Positions 14,060-17,688 of a stretch of 17,688 bases of DNA are shown here, in pieces. Origin of the DNA: Desulfonatronospira sp. (GTDB taxonomy: Bacteria > Desulfobacterota > Desulfovibrionia > Desulfovibrionales > Desulfonatronovibrionaceae); NCBI GenBank assembly GCA_007127015.1, contig SLAE01000049.1, positions 1 to 17,688 of the forward strand, given 5' to 3'. Positions within the stretch are counted from its first letter, which is position 1, and each line of letters starts with the position of its first letter. The notes beneath the pieces were generated by a model that saw nothing but the letters and a program-made list of their open reading frames with translations, was not told the DNA's origin and did not search any database. The position numbers and the translations under genes are program-made.

Positions 14060-14120
14060 GATAATATGTAATTGCCGGCAGCTGCTGTTGGGTTTCGGGC
14101 ATAGTCAGCTTTGGAAAGGT

Positions 14121-15122
14121 CTATACATTGAACCTGAAGGTTATTACGTCTCCGTCCCGGACAATATACTCCTTTCCTTCCAGGCGCAGCATTCCGAGTT
14201 CCCTGGCCTTTTTAAAGGTTTTACAGCGCAGAAAATCATTCCATGCCAGCACTTCAGCCCGGATAAATCCTTTCTGGATGTCAGAGTGGATGACCCCCGC
14301 GGCCTCCCAGGCGTTCTGTCCGCTTCTCAACGGCCAGGCCCTTACTTCCTTGTCACCGGCAGTAAGAAAAGTGATCAGACCCAGAAGGAGGTAAGTTCCC
14401 GCGATGACCCGGTCCAGCACAGATCCGCTGATGCCCAGATCCTGCATGAATTCATGCAGTTCCTGTTCTGATTCCAGTTCGGACATCTCTCTTTCCAACC
14501 TTGCTGAAAAAGCTATATGACCCATATTGGTCTCTTCAGAGGGGACCTGAAAGTCAGCCAACCGGTTTTCAGCCAAATTCCATGCGTAAAGAACCGGTTT
14601 GGCCGAGAGAAACGCGAAACCCTTCAGCACTTCATTCATGGCCAGATTTCTGTCTATCCTTAAGGGCATTTCCTGTTCAAGTATTTCCTGAGCCTTAAGC
14701 AGCATTTCTTCTTCTTCCAGATTGTAAAGATGTCTGGCCTTCTTCTTGTCTTCCAGGATTTTATCCAGTTTTTTCTCAATTACGGCCATATCCGAAACCA
14801 TGAGTTCAGCTTCGATTGAATCCTGCTGTTTAAGAGGGTCCTGGGTGCCGCTGAAGGCGTCGAGCACCGCGAGGAGACAGTCCGCACCGCGGATGTCGCT
14901 CAGCAGTCTGTTGCCCAGGGCTTGAGTTCCTCCACCGGGCAGATCCAGATATTCGATTTCAGTACAGGTGACTTTTTTGGGTTTAAACAAAGCGCTTAAG
15001 GGTTCAAGCCGCGGTTCAGGCACCTTGACCATGGCCCTGTTGCCCAAAACCTGCGGGCCGGCCAGGGCCCTGAAAAGCTCAGTCTTGCCGCTGCCGCTGA
15101 AGCCGATGATGGCTGTTTTCAT
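14121..15122 (-). CDS. YchF/OLA1-like GTPase with C-terminal TGS domain (DUF933), divergent
   Basis: A 333-residue relative of the ribosome-associated ATPase YchF. The C-terminal third is classical: LITFLTAGDKEVRAWPLRSG, then AAGVIHSDIQKGFIRAEV and LRLEGKEYIVRDGDVITFRF (TGS/DUF933, about 248-333). The G domain is divergent. G1 is GFSGSGKT (7-14) rather than the NVGKST type, G3 is DLPGGG (60-65) rather than DIAGLV, while G4 is N182-L-A-E185, the NxxE that makes YchF prefer ATP, and FSARLE (205-210) stands for G5. An acidic helical insertion (about 110-155) is kept. It is about 30 residues shorter than YchF. ATG 15122 has GGGGA five bases upstream. Probably a paralogue with a related, unproven role; the true YchF would be elsewhere in the genome. 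Confidence 0.87.
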   Translation of the reverse strand: MKTAIIGFSGSGKTELFRALAGPQVLGNRAMVKVPEPRLEPLSALFKPKKVTCTEIEYLDLPGGGTQALGNRLLSDIRGADCLLAVLDAFSGTQDPLKQQDSIEAELMVSDMAVIEKKLDKILEDKKKARHLYNLEEEEMLLKAQEILEQEMPLRIDRNLAMNEVLKGFAFLSAKPVLYAWNLAENRLADFQVPSEETNMGHIAFSARLEREMSELESEQELHEFMQDLGISGSVLDRVIAGTYLLLGLITFLTAGDKEVRAWPLRSGQNAWEAAGVIHSDIQKGFIRAEVLAWNDFLRCKTFKKARELGMLRLEGKEYIVRDGDVITFRFNV

Positions 15123-15447
15123 TTGTTCCCCGAAATAGTTTTTTCAGTTAACAGTCAAAGTTCTTTTTCCACAATCCAGTCTCTCAAGCGCCTGCTGCCG
15201 GCAGTTCCTGTTGAACAGACACTGGAATCCGGCTCCGGGTTTTACCTGTATAGGTTTCGCCGGAATATATGGATGTGCAGAGTTATAGTAAAATTAAATA
15301 GTTAAGAAATATTTGACTGTCAGGCTTCTTTAAAAAAATGAAATAAACGTCAGGGCATTATAGCAAAATGAGTATCCTGACAAGAAAAACCCTGAAACCA
15401 ATTTCTGCTTGCCAAAGAAAATGGCAGTGCTTATACGCACCAACATT
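15123..15447. other. Divergent non-coding region before topA
   Basis: 325 bp between the GTPase and topA starts. A TTGACT at 15313-15318 is the best -35 candidate toward topA, but the sequence 16-18 bp downstream is an A run without a good -10. No RNA gene, repeat or terminator was recognised. Confidence 0.45.
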
Positions 15448-17688
15448 ATGAGCAAAGATTTAATCATCGTCGAATCACCGGCAAAGGTGAAAACAATAAG
15501 CAGGTTTTTGGGCAAGGATTACTTGGTAGAAGCCTCTGTAGGTCATATCCGCGATCTTCCCAAAAAGAGTCTGGGAGTGGATGAAGAGCATGGATTCACA
15601 CCTCAGTATGAAATCATCCAGGGCAAGAAAAAAGTGGTCAACAAACTCAAACAGAGCGCGTCCAAGTCAGACCAGGTCTATCTGGCCCCTGACCCTGACA
15701 GGGAAGGTGAGGCCATAGCCTGGCATATTGCCCAGGAGATTAGAGAAAAAAATCCGCGCATTCACCGTATTCAATTCAACGAAATCACCTCCAGAGCGGT
15801 ACGGGAGGCCCTGGACAAGCCGCGCAAACTGAACGAAGACCTGTTCAATTCGCAACAGGCCAGAAGAGTGCTGGACCGGCTGGTGGGTTATAAAATTTCT
15901 CCGCTGCTGTGGAAAAAGGTCAAGCGCGGTCTGTCCGCGGGCAGAGTTCAGTCAGTGGCCCTGCGCATGATCGTTGAGCGCGAAAGGGAACGCCAGGCCT
16001 TTGTCCCGGAGGAATACTGGGTATTCAAGGCCCACCTGAAGACTGAAGAGGATAAGACCTTTGAGGCTCTTCTCTGGAAGATCAGCAATAAAAAAGCAAG
16101 TGTGGGCTCGGAAAAAGAAGCCCTTGCTCTGGAAGAAAAACTGAACAAGGCCTCATTCGAGGTGCAGTCTGTGGAGGAGAAGGAGAGGTCAAGAAATCCC
16201 AAACCTCCGTTCATTACTTCCACTCTCCAGCAGGAGGCCAGCAGCCGTCTTGGTTTTACGGCCAAGAGAACCATGTCCGTGGCTCAGCGTCTTTACGAAG
16301 GTCTGGATCTTGGTGATAAAGGAACCACCGCGCTCATCACCTATATGCGTACCGACTCGGTTCGGGTATCCAAAGAAGCTCAGGCTGAAGCCAGAAACTG
16401 GATAATCGATAATCTTGGAGAAGATTACTGTCCGCAAAAGACCAGGCATTTCAAGTCCAAAGGTTCTTCCCAGGATGCTCATGAAGCCGTAAGACCTGTC
16501 GATCCCTCGCTTACTCCGGAAGAAGTCAAGGCCTATTTGTCAAGAGATGATTATGTGCTGTACAGACTGGTCTGGTCAAGATTCATGGCTTCTCAGATGG
16601 CACCGGCCAGATTCTGGGATACCGTCATCACCATAAAAGCAGCCAATACGCTCTGGAGGGCCAAAGGTGAAAGGCTCATATTTCCAGGGTTCCTGCGCGT
16701 TTATTCTCCCGGCGGTGCTCAGGAGGAGAATCTGCTTCCGGAACTTAAAAAGGATGAACAGCTGGAACTGCAGAAGCTGATCAAGGAACAGAAATTCACC
16801 CAGCCTCCAAGCAGATACAGTGAGGCTTCACTGGTACGTAAACTGGAGGAGCTCGGCATCGGCAGGCCGTCCACATACGCGGCCATCATTTCCACCCTGC
16901 TGGATCGCGAATACGTGGTCATCGAGGAAAAAAATTTCATGCCCACTGAACTGGGAACACAGGTCTGCGATCTTCTGGTGGCCAATTTTCCCGCACTTCT
17001 GGATGTGAACTTTACCGCACAGATGGAGCGTGACCTGGATACCATCGCCCTGGGCAAGAAGGACTGGGTGGAGGTGCTGAGGAACTTTACCAGTGAGTTC
17101 TATCCGACCCTGGAAAAGGCAAATGAGCTCATGGCCTCTGTTAAGGGCGGCAAGGAAACGGACATCAAGTGTGAGCAGTGTGGTGCGAACATGCTCATCC
17201 GCTTCGGTCGGCACGGAGCTTTTCTGGCCTGTTCAAGGTATCCCGAGTGCAAAAATACCAGCAATTTCACCCGGGATGAACAGGGATCATTGCAGCAGGT
17301 TGAGACCGAACCTGTACAACGCGAGAAAATCGGAACCTGCCCTGAATGCGGAGGGGATCTGGTGGTGAAAAAGGCCCGTACAGGAAACAGGTTCATAGCC
17401 TGCAATAATTATCCGAAGTGCAAATACAGCGCGCCTTTTTCCTCCGAGGTTCCCTGTCCCGTGCAAGACTGTCCGGGCGAACTGGTGGAGAAGGGAAGCC
17501 GCAGGGGCAAAGTCTTTTACGGCTGCAACCAGTATCCTAAATGTCAGTATGCGTTATGGAATCCTCCGGTCGCCGGAAAATGTCCTGAATGCGGATCCAG
17601 TGTTCTGGTCAGAAAGAGCACCAAGACAAGAGGTGAGCATCTGGCTTGCCCTGAAAAAAAATGCAAATACTGGAAAGAGCTGGAACAA
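15448..17688 (+). CDS. topA: DNA topoisomerase I (type IA), cut by the window end
   Basis: Relaxes negative supercoils by cutting one strand through a phosphotyrosine link. 747 residues are present without a stop, so the gene runs off the edge, probably by a short distance. The Toprim domain has IIVESPAKVKTI with Glu9 and the metal site PDPDREGE (Asp82, Asp84, Glu86). The catalytic Tyr299 lies in LITYMRTDS. SAGRVQSVALR and DAHEAVRP are also present. Four zinc ribbons end the protein: Cys575/578/595/601, 631/634/652/658, 670/675/693/699 and 712/715/734/739. The third has C-x4-C instead of C-x2-C. The start at 15448 (MSKDLIIVESPAK) follows homologues; an in-frame ATG at 15421 would add nine residues, and neither has a clear ribosome site. 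It is transcribed divergently from the GTPase gene. Confidence 0.96.
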   Translation, partial: MSKDLIIVESPAKVKTISRFLGKDYLVEASVGHIRDLPKKSLGVDEEHGFTPQYEIIQGKKKVVNKLKQSASKSDQVYLAPDPDREGEAIAWHIAQEIREKNPRIHRIQFNEITSRAVREALDKPRKLNEDLFNSQQARRVLDRLVGYKISPLLWKKVKRGLSAGRVQSVALRMIVERERERQAFVPEEYWVFKAHLKTEEDKTFEALLWKISNKKASVGSEKEALALEEKLNKASFEVQSVEEKERSRNPKPPFITSTLQQEASSRLGFTAKRTMSVAQRLYEGLDLGDKGTTALITYMRTDSVRVSKEAQAEARNWIIDNLGEDYCPQKTRHFKSKGSSQDAHEAVRPVDPSLTPEEVKAYLSRDDYVLYRLVWSRFMASQMAPARFWDTVITIKAANTLWRAKGERLIFPGFLRVYSPGGAQEENLLPELKKDEQLELQKLIKEQKFTQPPSRYSEASLVRKLEELGIGRPSTYAAIISTLLDREYVVIEEKNFMPTELGTQVCDLLVANFPALLDVNFTAQMERDLDTIALGKKDWVEVLRNFTSEFYPTLEKANELMASVKGGKETDIKCEQCGANMLIRFGRHGAFLACSRYPECKNTSNFTRDEQGSLQQVETEPVQREKIGTCPECGGDLVVKKARTGNRFIACNNYPKCKYSAPFSSEVPCPVQDCPGELVEKGSRRGKVFYGCNQYPKCQYALWNPPVAGKCPECGSSVLVRKSTKTRGEHLACPEKKCKYWKELEQ

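Noticed and set aside
13983..14471. 162-codon plus-strand frame over the repeat block and the GTPase 3' end
   Set aside because: Most of it is antisense to the conserved TGS domain, and it starts inside an inverted repeat.
1..17688. CRISPR arrays, tRNA or rRNA genes
   Set aside because: No regularly spaced repeats of the CRISPR type and no tRNA-like or rRNA-like sequence seen on either strand; short direct repeats at 545-602 number only two.

Overview
The window looks like a chromosomal segment of a Gram-negative sulfate-reducer-type bacterium, most likely of the order Desulfovibrionales. This is inferred from the character of the proteins (PAS/sigma-54 regulator, multi-zinc-ribbon TopA, DUF933-type GTPase, an unusual biotin-dependent carboxylase operon). 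No rRNA or other marker gene is present to prove it. Most of the window is housekeeping DNA. The first ~0.7 kb is AT-richer and looks like eroded accessory DNA.

Layout. (1) 1-732, accessory edge: a VapB antitoxin on the minus strand whose stop overlaps the start of a VapC-like toxin lying outside the window, an operator/promoter upstream of it, a frameshifted remnant of an ORF6N-type protein, and two near-identical 26-bp direct repeats that resemble the multiple terminal repeats of IS21-family elements. (2) 733-2034: an AAA/DUF4143 ATPase. (3) 2035-2536: non-coding, with several inverted repeats. (4) 2537-6376: a cytoplasmic sigma-54 activator with four PAS domains, then a membrane diguanylate cyclase whose N-terminus appears disturbed. 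(5) 6384-11651, minus strand, read from high to low coordinates: a biotin carboxylase, a single-chain carboxyltransferase fused in alpha-then-beta order, a biotin/lipoyl-type carrier with two barrel-sandwich domains, an unknown 115-residue helical protein, and single-strand DNA-binding protein. (6) 11652-12224: a divergent non-coding region with two strong hairpins. (7) 12225-13776: purine nucleoside phosphorylase and a convergent TrmJ-like RNA methylase, overlapping by 8 bp at their 3' ends. (8) 13777-14120: a non-coding region full of nested repeats. (9) 14121-15122: a divergent YchF-like GTPase with a TGS domain (DUF933). (10) 15448 to the end: DNA topoisomerase I, cut by the window edge.

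How the genes work together. The carboxylase genes would supply biotin carboxylase, carrier and carboxyltransferase, the three functions of acetyl-CoA carboxylase (malonyl-CoA for fatty acids). However, several normally fixed features are changed: domain order in the carboxyltransferase, the zinc ribbon, residues flanking the biotinyl lysine, and the residues after the catalytic Glu of the carboxylase. This operon is the best candidate here for something not well described. Secondary candidates are a repeat family with GATAAC heptamers shared by two distant intergenic regions, a perfect 22-bp palindrome between the regulator and the cyclase genes, and the possible IS21-type end at the left edge.

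All calls come from reading the sequence. No database search was possible.
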